Below, piece by piece: positions 8,001 to 18,400 of a DNA stretch of 64,000 nucleotides (position 1 is the stretch's first letter; every line of letters starts with the position of its first letter). This DNA is from Flavobacterium sp. ENC. GTDB taxonomy: Bacteria; Bacteroidota; Bacteroidia; Flavobacteriales; Flavobacteriaceae. The stretch spans positions 62,001 to 126,000 of the forward strand of contig NZ_JAJMOY010000003.1 of the NCBI RefSeq assembly GCF_020991415.1. Reading direction: 5' to 3'. A program made the translations under genes and the position numbers. The notes under the pieces were generated by a model that was not told where the DNA came from, made no database searches, and was given only the letters and a program-made list of their open reading frames with translations.

Positions 8001-8630
8001 GCCACGAATTTCACGAATTAGCACGAATTAATTAGTTGAAATTAGTGGCAACTTTTTTTTAATTAATATAATTTCTTAATCTATTTTTTTGCCACGAATT
8101 TCACGAATTAGCACGAATTAATTAGTTGAAATTCGTGGCAACTATTTTTTTAATTAATATAATTTCTCAATCTAATTTAGTTGCATTTTATCATAGAATG
8201 CGACAGCGACAGCGAACCAATTTCACGAATTAGCACAAATCAATTAGTGAAAATTAGTGAAATTGGTGGCAACTTTTTTTTAATCAATATAAATTCTTAA
8301 TCTATTTTTTTGCCACTAATTTCACGAATTAGCACGAATTAATTAGTTGAAATTCGCGGTAACTATTTTTTTAATTAATATAATTTCTCAATCTAATTTA
8401 GTTGCATTTTATCATAGAATGCGACAGCGACAGCGAACTAATTACACGAATTAGCACGAAATCAATTAGTGAAAATTAGTGAAATTCGTGGCAACTTTTT
8501 TTTACTCAATATAAATTCTTAATCTATTTTTTTGCCACTAATTTCACGAATTAGCACGAAATCAATTAGTGAAAATTAGTGAAATTCGTGGCAACTTTTT
8601 TTAATCATTATAATCTCTTAATCTGTGGCA
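8001..8630. repeat. Hairpin repeat array with 90-bp units and a 221-bp higher-order period
   Basis: Six related units begin at about 8001, 8091, 8209, 8312, 8441 and 8534. Each is itself an inverted repeat: TTGCCACGAATTTCA facing TGAAATTCGTGGCAA across about 23 bp. Units 2+3 (8091-8311) and 4+5 (8312-8533) form two near-identical 221-222 bp blocks, each with an insert containing TTGCATTTTATCATAGAATG and a GACAGCGACAGCGA stretch. A partial unit is seen at about 3534-3565. No ORF is present. The region divides a Crp/Fnr gene from the divergent rhodanese gene. Confidence 0.85.
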
Positions 8631-8863
8631 AAAAAATAATTTCACAATTCAGTATGAACTAATTCGTAACACCCATTTTTATCAAATTAAAATTAAAACA
8701 TCTAAATTTATACAAAGATAGCAGATTGGATTGGCATTAATTGCCAGAAAACTATTTTTAGAAGGTATCTGGTCAAATGAAAAAATCCTATTTTCTATCG
8801 ATTTTATAGACTGGATTTTTGAAAATAGTGAGTAAATTTGTAATTCACTGATTATAATCCTTT

Positions 8864-8884
8864 CTCTAAAACGTTTTCTGAGAA
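8864..8884. promoter_or_regulatory. Palindrome centred on AAAACGTTTT upstream of the rhodanese gene
   Basis: TCTCTAAAACGTTTTCTGAGA is a near-symmetric sequence about 75 nt before the ATG of the rhodanese gene. Its AAACGTTT heart resembles LacI-family operators. A similar palindrome (GAAAACGTTTTC) is at 13694-13705. Function is inferred only. Confidence 0.3.
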
Positions 8885-8957
8885 TAATAATCGAAATCGC
8901 ATTTGGTACGTTTTTAATTAACAGAAACGTCGTAATTTTACAAAAAACACATTTATT

Positions 8958-9269
8958 ATGAATTTATCACAAGAAGATTGGGTTGCCCAACTGGCTGCTG
9001 ACGAGAATGCAGTTATACTTGACGTAAGAACTCAGGACGAGTTTAATGACGGTTACATCGAAAATGCCGTTAATATTGATATTAATAAAGGACAAGGTTT
9101 TATTTACGAAATCGAAGAATTAGATAAAAACAAAAATTATTACGTGTATTGCCGTTCCGGAGCCAGAAGTGCGAAAGCATGTCAGGTTATGAACGAGTTA
9201 GGGATCGAAAATGCCTATAATTTACTGGGCGGAATCCTTGACTGGGAAGGCGAAACCGTAAATCCATAA
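8958..9269 (+). CDS. Single-domain rhodanese-like sulfurtransferase
   Basis: A 103-residue cytoplasmic protein consisting of one rhodanese domain. The active-site loop is YCRSGARS with the persulfide-forming cysteine at about residue 69, and the N-terminal LDVRTQDEF and C-terminal LLGGILDWEG motifs are typical of GlpE/PspE-like proteins. It probably moves sulfane sulfur from thiosulfate or a protein persulfide to an acceptor. The upstream sequence CGTAATTTTACAA resembles the region before the HD gene (about 88-100) and may contain a -7 element. A strong terminator follows, so it is monocistronic. Confidence 0.93.
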   Translation: MNLSQEDWVAQLAADENAVILDVRTQDEFNDGYIENAVNIDINKGQGFIYEIEELDKNKNYYVYCRSGARSAKACQVMNELGIENAYNLLGGILDWEGETVNP

Positions 9270-9276
9270 AAAAATG

Positions 9277-9303
9277 AAGAGGCCTGAAAAGCCTCTTTTT
9301 TCT
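9277..9303 (+). terminator. Terminator after the rhodanese gene
   Basis: AAGAGGC (9277-9283) pairs with GCCTCTT (9291-9297) across a 7-nt loop, followed by a T-run. It begins 8 nt after the stop codon. Confidence 0.85.
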
Positions 9304-9344
9304 TTTCAAACGCTATTAATAACCAAATTATAAATTACCGGACT

Positions 9345-10925
9345 ATGAGTTTAATACCCGAAGAATTTCAGATTAAAACCCTTATCAATCAGGATACGTA
9401 TCTTGTAAATGGGGAGCTAAAACAATGGACAGGGCAGACCACACCTGTTTTTTCTACCATTTCATCTACAGAAAAATATGCACCAACTGTACTAGGTTCC
9501 ATTCCGTTTATGGGAGAAAAAGAAGCTGCTGAAGTAGTTGAGGCTGCCAACGGTGCCTATAATAAAGGTCAGGGCTTATGGCCAACGATGAAAGTGGCCG
9601 ATCGCATTAAATGCATGGAAAATTTCGTAAGACAAATGAAGGATACCCGCGAAGAAGTGGTAAAACTTCTGATGTGGGAAATTGGAAAAAACCTTGGCGA
9701 TTCGCAAAAAGAATTTGACAGAACAGTCGAATATATTCAGGATACAATTGACAGTTATAAAGAATTAAACGGACGCAGTTCGCATTTTGAAAAAGTGCAG
9801 GGCGTAAATGCCATGATTCGCCGCGGACCTCTTGGTGTTGTATTATGCCTTGGACCTTATAATTATCCGTTAAACGAAACTTTTTCATTGCTGATCCCGG
9901 CTTTGATTATGGGGAATACGGTTATTTTTAAACCGGCAAAACATGGCGTTTTATGTATTTCACCATTATTACGTGCTTTTAGAAGCAGTTTTCCTAAAGG
10001 TGTTATTAATATTGTTTACGGAAGAGGACGCGAAATTGCCTCTCCAATCATGAAATCCGGAAAAATTGATGTCTTGGCATTAATTGGAAACAGTAAATCA
10101 GCAATTGCCTTGCAGGATCAGCATCCGAATAAAAACAGATTACGTCTGATTTTAGGTCTGGAAGCTAAAAACCCGGCAATTATTTTACCGGATGCCGATT
10201 TAGATCTGGCGATTCAGGAATGTATTGCAGGAACTTTATCTTTCAACGGTCAGCGTTGTACCGCTTTGAAAGTTTTGTATGTACATGAATCTATTGCAGA
10301 AGAATTTAACAGACGTTTTTCTGAAAAAGTAGACGGATTGCTGTTTGGAAATCCATGGGAAAAAGGCGTTGCACTAACACCGCTTCCTGAAGCAGATAAG
10401 CCAAAATATATTCAGGGTTTAATTGATGATGCAACTTCAAAAGGAGCAAAAATCCTGAACGAAAAAGGAGGAAAACATACTGATAATTATATTTTTCCGG
10501 CCGTTTTATTTCCTGTAAATAAACAAATGAGAGTGTATCACGAAGAACAATTTGGACCTGTGGTGCCTATTATTTCTTTTAAACATATTGATGAACCTCT
10601 TGATGATATGGCCGAATCAAATTACGGGCAACAGGTAAGTTTGTTCGGAAAAGATATCAAAACCTTAGCACCGCTTATCGATTCCCTGGTAAACTTAGTT
10701 TGCAGGGTAAATCTGAACAGCTCCTGCCAAAGAGGTCCTGATGCCTTTCCTTTTACAGGACGTAAAGATTCTGCAGTAGGTACCCTAAGTATCCCGGATG
10801 CCTTACGTTCTTTCTCTATTCGTACGTTCGTAGCTTCAAAAGATATCGCTTATAATAATGAAATCCTGCAGGAATTGCTGAACAGCAAGGAATCGAATTT
10901 CATTAATACCGATTATATTTTGTAG
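9345..10925 (+). CDS. gapN: NADP-dependent glyceraldehyde-3-phosphate dehydrogenase, aldehyde dehydrogenase family
   Basis: A 526-residue aldehyde dehydrogenase. The catalytic cysteine is C305 in [10 protein letters not shown] and the general base E273 in LGLEAKNPA. The cofactor region [10 protein letters not shown] and the C-terminal [20 protein letters not shown] stretch are characteristic of the GapN subgroup, which oxidises glyceraldehyde 3-phosphate directly to 3-phosphoglycerate while producing NADPH and no ATP. The assignment rests on these motifs rather than a search, and a related aldehyde dehydrogenase is the alternative. It is flanked by terminators on both sides and so is probably transcribed alone. 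Confidence 0.82.
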   Translation: MSLIPEEFQIKTLINQDTYLVNGELKQWTGQTTPVFSTISSTEKYAPTVLGSIPFMGEKEAAEVVEAANGAYNKGQGLWPTMKVADRIKCMENFVRQMKDTREEVVKLLMWEIGKNLGDSQKEFDRTVEYIQDTIDSYKELNGRSSHFEKVQGVNAMIRRGPLGVVLCLGPYNYPLNETFSLLIPALIMGNTVIFKPAKHGVLCISPLLRAFRSSFPKGVINIVYGRGREIASPIMKSGKIDVLALIGNSKSAIALQDQHPNKNRLRLILGLEAKNPAIILPDADLDLAIQECIAGTLSFNGQRCTALKVLYVHESIAEEFNRRFSEKVDGLLFGNPWEKGVALTPLPEADKPKYIQGLIDDATSKGAKILNEKGGKHTDNYIFPAVLFPVNKQMRVYHEEQFGPVVPIISFKHIDEPLDDMAESNYGQQVSLFGKDIKTLAPLIDSLVNLVCRVNLNSSCQRGPDAFPFTGRKDSAVGTLSIPDALRSFSIRTFVASKDIAYNNEILQELLNSKESNFINTDYIL

Positions 10926-10953
10926 TTTCAGGGTTATATATTAATTGTAGATG

Positions 10954-10989
10954 ACCGTCTTTTTCTTTTTTGAAAAAGGCGGTTTTTTC
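10954..10989 (+). terminator. Terminator after gapN
   Basis: ACCGTCTTTTTC (10954-10965) pairs with GAAAAAGGCGGT (10972-10983) with one wobble, then TTTTTTC. It lies 29 nt after the stop codon. The rest of the gap to 11200 holds a short CTGAGGTTCTGAG direct repeat near 11000. Confidence 0.8.
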
Positions 10990-11200
10990 TTTTTGAGTTG
11001 CTGAGGTTCTGAGATACTGAGGTTCTGAGTTTATTTTATCTCTTGTAAAATAGGTCTGTATTTTTTTCTTCATCCAAAACTGCAACATTTAGAATTGGAT
11101 GGAATCAGAAATCGACGAAAATATTATTTAGATAAAATGTAACATAATTTAAATAAAGCTTCTAATATTGTAATCGACTAAATCATCAATTTATAAAACT

Positions 11201-13072
11201 ATGAGAAAAAAAGCACACCAATTGTTATTGTTTGGTTTTCTGTTTTTAATGCAATATGGCTTTTCGCAGGAGCTTTATATGCCCAGAAATATCAAAGAAT
11301 CTTATGCAAAAGGCACTCGTTCGACAGACGGGAAGCCCGGAAAAAAATACTGGCAGAATCATGGTAAGTACACTATGGATCTTACGGTAAATGCAGCTAC
11401 AAAAGTAGTCAGCGGAACTGAAACTATTGTCTATGAGAACAACAGTCCGGATAGTTTGAGGAATTTACCTATTCGTTTTGTAAACAATCTTCATAAACCA
11501 TCTTCTCCACGCGGCGGATCTGTCAGTGATGATTTTCTAAGTGACGGATTAACCATCACTTTATTGAAAGTGGAAGGCGAAGTTTATAAGGAAGACGCCA
11601 GAAGCTGGGGTACGGTAGGGAATGTAAAACTTAAAAAAGCGATTCCTCCACATTCAAAAATCACTATCAATATTGACTGGAATTATCCTTTGTCTAAAGA
11701 AAGCGGAAGAGAAGGACAAATTGACAATACTACTTTCTTTGTAGCGTATAGTTATCCGAGAGTAACCGTTTTTGATGATTATAACGGTTGGGACAGATTG
11801 CCACATACAGACCGTCAGGAGTTTTATAATGATTTTAATGATTATACGTATTCGGTTAAAGCACCCAAAAATTATGTGGTTTACGGCACCGGGGATTTAT
11901 TGAATCCGGATGAAGTTTTGAATCCGGAATTTTCAGCACGTTTAAAAAAGTCATATACAACCGATGAAGTGCTTCATATCGCTAACGAACAGGAAATGAA
12001 AAGTGGTGCTGTAACAAAACAAAACGACTGGAATACCTGGAAATTTGAAGCCAAAAACATTTCAGACGTATGTTTCGGACTAAGTGATCATTATTTATGG
12101 GATGCCAGCAGCGTTTTAGTAGATAAAAAGACAAATCGCCGTGCGAGTGTTCAGGCAGCGTATGATGTAAAAGGAACTGATTTTGTAGCTTCAGTAAAAA
12201 ACAACCAATACGCCTTAGACTGGTTTTCGAACAACTGGCCGGGAGTTCCGTATCCTTTTTCAAAAATGACTGCTTTCCAGGGATTTGCCGACATGGAATA
12301 CCCAATGATGTGTAATGATTCGCAAATGGGAGATCCTGTTTTCGCACAACTGGTACAGGATCATGAAGTGGCACATACTTATTTTCCTTTTTACATGGGA
12401 ATCAACGAAACCCGTTACGCATTTATGGATGAAGGCTGGGCTACCACCTTCGAATACTTAATCGGAACAGCAGAACACGGAAAAGAAGCTGCCGATAAAT
12501 TTTACAAACAATTCAGGGTGGCGCAATACATCAACGATCCTTCAACAGAAGAAGATCAGCCGATTATCTCTATGTCTACGCAGGTTTCAGGACCGGGTTA
12601 CGGAAATAATTCATACGGTAAAGCTTCCCTTTCTTATATCGCCTTAAAAGATCTGCTGGGCGATGATTTGTTCAAAAAGTCATTGCACGCCTATATGGAC
12701 AACTGGAATGGCAAACACCCAATTCCGTGGGATTATTTTAATTCGATGAATACTGCCTCAGGAAAAAACCTGAACTGGTTTTTCAACAACTGGTTTTTTA
12801 CGAATAATTACATCGATCTTTCCGTTAAAAGTGCAGATGCCAAAACGGTTTCGATAGAAAATATAGGTGGTTTTTCGATTCCGTTTGAGGTGAATATTGT
12901 GTATGCAGACGATACAAAAGAATCGCTGCATCAGACTCCTGCTATTTGGGAAAAGAATCAAAAATTGGCGGTAATTGCTTTAAAAAGTAAAAAGCAAATT
13001 AAAGAAATCACAGTTGACAATGGTATTTTTCTGGACGCAACGCCAGCGAATAATACCTGGAAAAGCAAATAA
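11201..13072 (+). CDS. M1-family zinc metallopeptidase, exported
   Basis: A 623-residue aminopeptidase-like protein with a Sec signal peptide (residues 1-22, ending near YGFSQ). The zinc site is HEVAH at 388-392 with the third ligand E411, exactly the HExxH-x18-E spacing of family M1, and the exopeptidase substrate motif is present as ADMEYPMM about 30 residues before it. The N-terminal beta-sandwich covers about 45-250. It probably removes N-terminal residues from peptides in the periplasm or outside the cell. It is single-gene, flanked by terminators. Specificity cannot be told from sequence. Confidence 0.93.
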   Translation: MRKKAHQLLLFGFLFLMQYGFSQELYMPRNIKESYAKGTRSTDGKPGKKYWQNHGKYTMDLTVNAATKVVSGTETIVYENNSPDSLRNLPIRFVNNLHKPSSPRGGSVSDDFLSDGLTITLLKVEGEVYKEDARSWGTVGNVKLKKAIPPHSKITINIDWNYPLSKESGREGQIDNTTFFVAYSYPRVTVFDDYNGWDRLPHTDRQEFYNDFNDYTYSVKAPKNYVVYGTGDLLNPDEVLNPEFSARLKKSYTTDEVLHIANEQEMKSGAVTKQNDWNTWKFEAKNISDVCFGLSDHYLWDASSVLVDKKTNRRASVQAAYDVKGTDFVASVKNNQYALDWFSNNWPGVPYPFSKMTAFQGFADMEYPMMCNDSQMGDPVFAQLVQDHEVAHTYFPFYMGINETRYAFMDEGWATTFEYLIGTAEHGKEAADKFYKQFRVAQYINDPSTEEDQPIISMSTQVSGPGYGNNSYGKASLSYIALKDLLGDDLFKKSLHAYMDNWNGKHPIPWDYFNSMNTASGKNLNWFFNNWFFTNNYIDLSVKSADAKTVSIENIGGFSIPFEVNIVYADDTKESLHQTPAIWEKNQKLAVIALKSKKQIKEITVDNGIFLDATPANNTWKSK

Positions 13073-13081
13073 TTAAAATTT

Positions 13082-13113
13082 AAAAGTCCCTTGAGTAAAG
13101 GGACTTTTTTTTC
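13082..13113 (+). terminator. Terminator after the M1 peptidase
   Basis: AAAAGTCCCTT (13082-13092) pairs perfectly with AAGGGACTTTT (13098-13108) across a 5-nt loop, followed by a T-run to 13112. It starts 9 nt after the stop codon. Confidence 0.88.
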
Positions 13114-13121
13114 AAATTAAT

Positions 13122-13526
13122 ATGGAAATCAGAGCAATTAAAGCGCCACAAACCTGGAAAATCAGGCATGAAGTAATGTGGCCCGGTCAGCCTTTTGAAT
13201 TTGTGCAGCTGGACGAAGATGATTCAGGATTGCATTTTGGGGTTTTTATCGAAGAAAAGCTGGTTTCAATAGTTTCCTGTTTTATTGATGGAGATGAAAT
13301 GCAATTTCGAAAATTAGCCACTTTAGAAGAATATCAGGGAAAAGGAATTGCTTCTGAATTATTGCATTTTATTTTAAAACTGGCAAAAGAAAAAGGATTG
13401 AAAAAAGTCTGGTGCAATGCCCGGACGAATAAAAAATCATTTTATAAAAGATCCGGAATGTCAGACACGCATAAAATTTTTACAAAAACCGGAAAAAATT
13501 TTACCATAATGGAGATTTTATTTTAG
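13122..13526 (+). CDS. GNAT-family N-acetyltransferase
   Basis: A 134-residue protein with the acetyl-CoA pyrophosphate loop YQGKGIASELLHF near 68-80 (motif A, Q-x-x-G-x-G/A), preceded by the beta-strand MQFRKLATLEE, and with the C-terminal KSFYKRSGM motif B. Length and order fit a single minimal GNAT domain. The acceptor substrate is unknown. The start lies only 9 nt after the M1 terminator's T-run, so it needs its own promoter or terminator read-through. Confidence 0.88.
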   Translation: MEIRAIKAPQTWKIRHEVMWPGQPFEFVQLDEDDSGLHFGVFIEEKLVSIVSCFIDGDEMQFRKLATLEEYQGKGIASELLHFILKLAKEKGLKKVWCNARTNKKSFYKRSGMSDTHKIFTKTGKNFTIMEILF

Positions 13527-13693
13527 AACAGGCACTTAAAAAACATCCTGCCTGAATTTTTAAATAATCTGTTTTTAAATCCCTGATTTATAACCTGATG
13601 TTTATTTATGCGGTTTGTTTTTTATTGAATTCACAATGTCTCAAGCCTTGTCTTTTCAGGCAGTAACGACTAAAATTAACAGAATGAAAAAAT

Positions 13694-13705
13694 GAAAACG
13701 TTTTC
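13694..13705. promoter_or_regulatory. Palindrome GAAAACGTTTTC upstream of the efflux region
   Basis: A perfect 12-bp palindrome, TGAAAACGTTTTC in context, about 60 nt before a TACTTTCG -7-like element (13763-13770) and 73 nt before the ATG at 13778. The shape is like a LacI-family operator. No regulator gene is adjacent, so this is only a candidate site. Confidence 0.3.
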
Positions 13706-13777
13706 GTTTCTTTCAAGGTGTTAAGACTTTCTTATTTTATTTTTTTTATTCCAATCTTTTATTACTTTCGCACTCAA

Positions 13778-14158
13778 ATGAGAAAGTTAATAGTATTTTT
13801 AGTATTCATGAATTTCCTTCTGCTGGGCGGAGGGCAATATCTTAATGCTGAAACTCACCAGGGCCCTCATCACAATCTTGAGAAAAGACACCGCGTAAAA
13901 TTCACCAATCAGGATCAGGGTAATTCAGTTATTGAAGATGCCGATGTAGATCTTGATGAAGAATGTCTTGGTAACGATACTCTTAAAGATGGACTTTTAA
14001 ATAAATATTTTACAGCCAATTACAGCTTAGTAGCTAAACTCTATTTGACATTCTCTCGTCAGCTGGTTGTAAATTCCTATAATCGTTTTGAATTCTTAGC
14101 GCCATCTTGTGGCGAGTCAAATCCTATCTATATTACTCAGAGAGTTTTAAGAATCTGA
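13778..14158 (+). CDS. Small secreted protein of unknown function upstream of the RND operon
   Basis: Not recognised. The ATG at 13778 gives 126 residues starting with a Sec-type signal sequence (MRKLIVFLVFMNFLLLGGG, cleavage near LNAE). An upstream in-frame GTG at 13718 would add a hydrophobic stretch inside the promoter region and was not used. The mature part has a His-rich segment (HQGPHHNLEKRHRVKF), an acidic patch (EDADVDLDEE) and two cysteines. It is 172 nt upstream of the efflux adaptor gene in the same direction. A metal- or stress-related periplasmic role is possible but unsupported by homology I can see. Confidence 0.55.
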   Translation: MRKLIVFLVFMNFLLLGGGQYLNAETHQGPHHNLEKRHRVKFTNQDQGNSVIEDADVDLDEECLGNDTLKDGLLNKYFTANYSLVAKLYLTFSRQLVVNSYNRFEFLAPSCGESNPIYITQRVLRI

Positions 14159-14330
14159 TTCCCTTTTATACATCGGTTACCAATAAGCGTGATCATGCAT
14201 AAGTGCGGACAGTATTTTTAAAATACTTTTTCATTCTACATTTCACGTTTTATTCTGGCGACTGATTATTTTCAGACCGGGAAAGTTTCTATTCCCATTA
14301 TTCAATCGCTTAATTTCCATTTATTATACC

Positions 14331-15413
14331 ATGAAAAGAATTGTCGTGTTAACAGGCTTATATGCCTTGTTGTGCCTTACCAGTTGTACATCAAAAAAAG
14401 AAGAAAAAGAAGAAGCTGAAAAATTTACAGTAACCAATCCTGTAAAAATTGATACTTCGTTTACCAAACAATATGTTTCGCAGATCAAATCTGTCCGAAA
14501 TATTGAAATCCGTGCTCAGGAAAAAGGATTCCTGCAAAATATTTATGTTGATGAAGGCCAGTTTGTAAAAGCAGGTCAGCTTTTGTTCCGAATTATGCCA
14601 AACATGTATCAGGCGGAATTATTAAAAGCACAGGCGGAACAAAAATCAGTAGAAATTGAATTGCAAAATTCTAAATTACTGGCCGATAAAAACATCGTTT
14701 CCAAAAACGAATTAAGTGTGGCCCAGGCCAAATTACAATCTGCAAAAGCTGAGGTGGCATTAGCAAAACTTCATTTATCATTTACCGAAATCAGAGCTCC
14801 GTTTGACGGAACTATCGACAGAATTCCGTTAAAATTAGGAAGTCTTATCGACGAAGGGGAATTATTGACAAGCCTTTCTGATAACAGTCAGATGTTTGCT
14901 TATTTCAATGTTTCAGAACCGGAATATTTACAATATCAAACTGATATAAAAGACCGTGCAGAAACCAAAGTAGGTTTGGTTCTGGCTAACGGAGATACCT
15001 TTAAATACAAAGGGAATGTAGAAGTAATCGAAAGTGAATTTAACAATGAAACCGGAAACATTGCTTTCAGAGCAAGATTCCCTAATACAGGTAAATTACT
15101 TAGAAATGGTGAAACAGGGCAGGTTCAAATGCTTGTACCGTTGAGAAATGCTATCGTAATTCCACAAAAAGCAACGTATGAAATCCAGGACAAAAAATAT
15201 GTTTTTGTGGTGGATAAAAACAATAAAGTAAGTTCAAAAGAAATTACGATTACAGGCGAAATTCCTGATTTATATGTCGTTAGCAGCGGACTTACTGAAA
15301 ATGATAAAATCTTACTGGAAGGCGTTCAGAAAGTAAGAGACAACGATAAAATTAAATATGAGTTCCAATCTCCTAAAGAGGTACTGAATCATTTGCGCTT
15401 AAAAGCTGAATAG
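14331..15413 (+). CDS. RND efflux periplasmic adaptor (AcrA/MexA-like lipoprotein)
   Basis: A 360-residue membrane fusion protein. The lipobox LTSC places the lipidated cysteine at residue 19. The chain then shows the N-terminal beta-strand, split lipoyl motif (EKGFLQNIYVDEGQFVKAGQ, about 65-85), alpha-helical hairpin (about 100-150), the second lipoyl half (FTEIRAPFDGTIDRIPLKLG) and the beta-barrel/membrane-proximal domains to the end. It bridges the inner-membrane pump and outer-membrane channel encoded downstream. The pump gene starts 35 nt after its stop, so the three genes form one operon. Confidence 0.94.
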   Translation: MKRIVVLTGLYALLCLTSCTSKKEEKEEAEKFTVTNPVKIDTSFTKQYVSQIKSVRNIEIRAQEKGFLQNIYVDEGQFVKAGQLLFRIMPNMYQAELLKAQAEQKSVEIELQNSKLLADKNIVSKNELSVAQAKLQSAKAEVALAKLHLSFTEIRAPFDGTIDRIPLKLGSLIDEGELLTSLSDNSQMFAYFNVSEPEYLQYQTDIKDRAETKVGLVLANGDTFKYKGNVEVIESEFNNETGNIAFRARFPNTGKLLRNGETGQVQMLVPLRNAIVIPQKATYEIQDKKYVFVVDKNNKVSSKEITITGEIPDLYVVSSGLTENDKILLEGVQKVRDNDKIKYEFQSPKEVLNHLRLKAE

Positions 15414-15447
15414 GTTTAATTGGTTTAATCATTAAAAAAATATAAAA

Positions 15448-18400
15448 ATGTTTAATAAATTTATTCAAAGACCAGTACTGTCGATAGTGATATCGCTGAT
15501 TATTGTCTTTTTAGGGGTATTGTCGGTATTGAATTTACCGATCACCCAATTCCCATCCATTTCACCGCCAATGGTAAACGTTACGGCAGATTACCCTGGA
15601 TCTAATGGTGAATTGATGATCAAATCGGTTGTTATTCCGTTGGAAAGAGCTTTAAATGGAGTTCCCGGAATGAAATACATGACTTCTGATGCCGGAAATG
15701 ACGGTGAAGCAAGTATTCAGGTCGTATTTAATCTTGGTACAGATCCAAATCAGGCTGCGATTAACGTTCAGAACCGTGTGGCTTCTGTTACAAACAAACT
15801 ACCTCCGTTGGTAGTTAGAGAAGGTGTAAAGATCACCCGTGAGGTTCCGAGTATGCTGATGTATGTGAATCTTTACAGTACCGATCCAAATACCGACATG
15901 AAGTTCTTGTACAACTATGCAGATATCAATGTGTTATCAGAGCTGAAAAGGGTAAATGGTATCGGATCGGGAGATATTTTGGGAACACGTGAATATGCAA
16001 TGCGTATCTGGCTGAAACCTGACCGTATGTTAGCTTATAAAATATCTGCCGATGAGGTAATGGAAGCATTATCAAGCCAGAGTTTAGAAGCTTCACCTGG
16101 TAAAACAGGAGAAAGTTCCGGTAAAAGATCTCAGGCATTCGAATATGTACTGAAATATTCCGGACGTTTTACAACTAAGGAACAATATGAGAATATTGTC
16201 GTAAAATCAAATAGTAACGGAGAACTTTTACGTCTTAAAGATGTGGCCAAAATTGAATTTGGAAGTTCGATGTATGATATTTATTCAAATTTGAATGGTA
16301 AGCCATCTGCGGCTATTGTATTAAAACAATCTTTTGGAAGTAATGCCAATCAGGTTATTGAAGATGTAAAAGCCAAACTGGAGAAAATCAAGCAAAAGTT
16401 CCCAAAAGGAATGGATTATGAAATCTCTTATGACGTTTCTAAATTCCTGGATGCTTCTATCGAAAAAGTAATTCACACTTTGATTGAAGCTTTTATTCTG
16501 GTAGGATTGGTGGTATTCCTTTTCTTAGGAGACTGGCGTTCAACGATTATTCCGGCGATTGCGGTACCGGTTTCCCTGATCGGAACTTTTATCTTCATGA
16601 CCTTCTTTGATATTTCATTGAACCTGATCACATTATTTGCCTTAGTACTTGCTATTGGAGTCGTGGTCGATGATGCGATTGTGGTTATTGAAGCCGTTCA
16701 CGCCAAGATGGAAGAAGAACATCTGTCGGCACTTAAGGCAACTAAAAAAGCGATGCACGAGATTGCAGGAGCTATTATTGCGATTACGTTCCTGATGGCT
16801 GCGGTATTTATTCCGGTGGCCTTTATGTCCGGTCCTGTTGGAGTATTTTACAGACAGTTTTCGATTACAATGGCAACAGCGATTATACTTTCGGGTATTG
16901 TGGCTTTGACGCTGACACCGGCACTTTGTGCAATGATGTTGAAAAATAATCACGGTAAACCTAAAAAGAAAACGCCTGTAAACAGATTTATAGACGGATT
17001 TAACAACAAGTTCAACCTGGCACAAGGGAAATACCAAAACGTATTAGCTAAAATTGTAAACAGAAGAGCTGTTACCATTATTGCGCTTTTAGGTTTTTGC
17101 GCCGGAACATGGTTAATCAGTAGTACCGTTCCTTCCGGATTTATTCCGAATGAGGATCAGGGTATGTTTTATGCTATTATTCAGACGCCTCCGGGTTCAT
17201 CTTTGGAAAGAACCAATAATATTGCCGAGAAATTACAAAAAATTGCCGAAACAATAGACGGAGTAAAATCGGTTTCTTCTTTGGCAGGTTATGAAATTTT
17301 GACAGAAGGTACAGGATCTAATGCCGGAACTTGTTTGATTAACTTAAAAGACTGGAACGATCGTAAAGAATCTGTTCAGGAAGTTATGACGGAACTGGAA
17401 GAAAAATCGAAAGATATTCCGGGTGCCAATATCGAATTTTTCCAGCCGCCTGCAGTACCGGGATATGGAGCAGCAGGAGGATTTGAACTTCGTTTGCTGG
17501 ATAAAACAGGCTCTGGTGATTACAGAAAAATGGAAACCATCAATAATGAGTTTGTAAGAGAACTAAACAAACGCAAAGAGCTATCGAATGTCTTTAGTTT
17601 CTTTAGTGCCAGTTTTCCACAATACATGATGAAAGTTGACAATGACCTGGCACAGCAAAAAGGAATTTCTATCGAAAATGCAATGAATACCTTGTCCACT
17701 CTTGTGGGAAGTAACTACGAAATCAGTTTCATCAAGTACGGAATTAATTATAAAGTAATCGTTCAGGCAGCTCCGGAATACCGTGCGCAGCCAGATGATA
17801 TTTTAAAACTTTACGTGAAAAACAATCGTGATGAAATGGTTCCTTTTTCTGCCTTTATGAAATTAGAAAAAGTATACGGTCTTTCTGAGATTACGAGACA
17901 TAATATGTATACTTCTACTGAAATTAGTGGTGGTGCCGCTCCGGGATATAGTAGTGGTACAGCGATTAAAGTGATTCAGGAAGTGGCTGCCGAAAAATTA
18001 CCTAGGGGTTATGATATTGACTGGGCAGGTATTTCTGCCGATGAGGTAGCACAGGGAAATCAGGCCATTTGGGTATTCTTAATCTGTTTGGGATTTGTGT
18101 ACCTGGTTTTAGCAGCACAATACGAAAGTTTTATTCTGCCATTATCAGTGATTCTTTCTTTACCGGCAGGTATTTTTGGAGCCTTCCTTTTATTAAAATT
18201 AACAGGATTAGAGAATAATATTTATGCTCAGGTTGCCATGGTAATGCTTATTGGTCTTTTGGGTAAAAATGCCGTATTGATTGTAGAATTTGCCATACAA
18301 AGGCATGCTGCAGGAAAAACGGTTTTAGAATCAGCCATGGAAGGTGCCAAAGCAAGGTTCCGTCCTATTTTAATGACTTCATTTGCTTTTATAGCCGGAT

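Noticed and set aside
8001..8630. Array at 8 kb as CRISPR
   Set aside because: Units contain internal inverted repeats and share their whole length; there are no distinct spacers and no cas genes nearby.
9607..9888. Antisense ORF inside gapN, and similar shadow ORFs inside susC, the RND permease and glycoside hydrolases
   Set aside because: They overlap strongly supported genes with intact active-site motifs and show no family motifs of their own.
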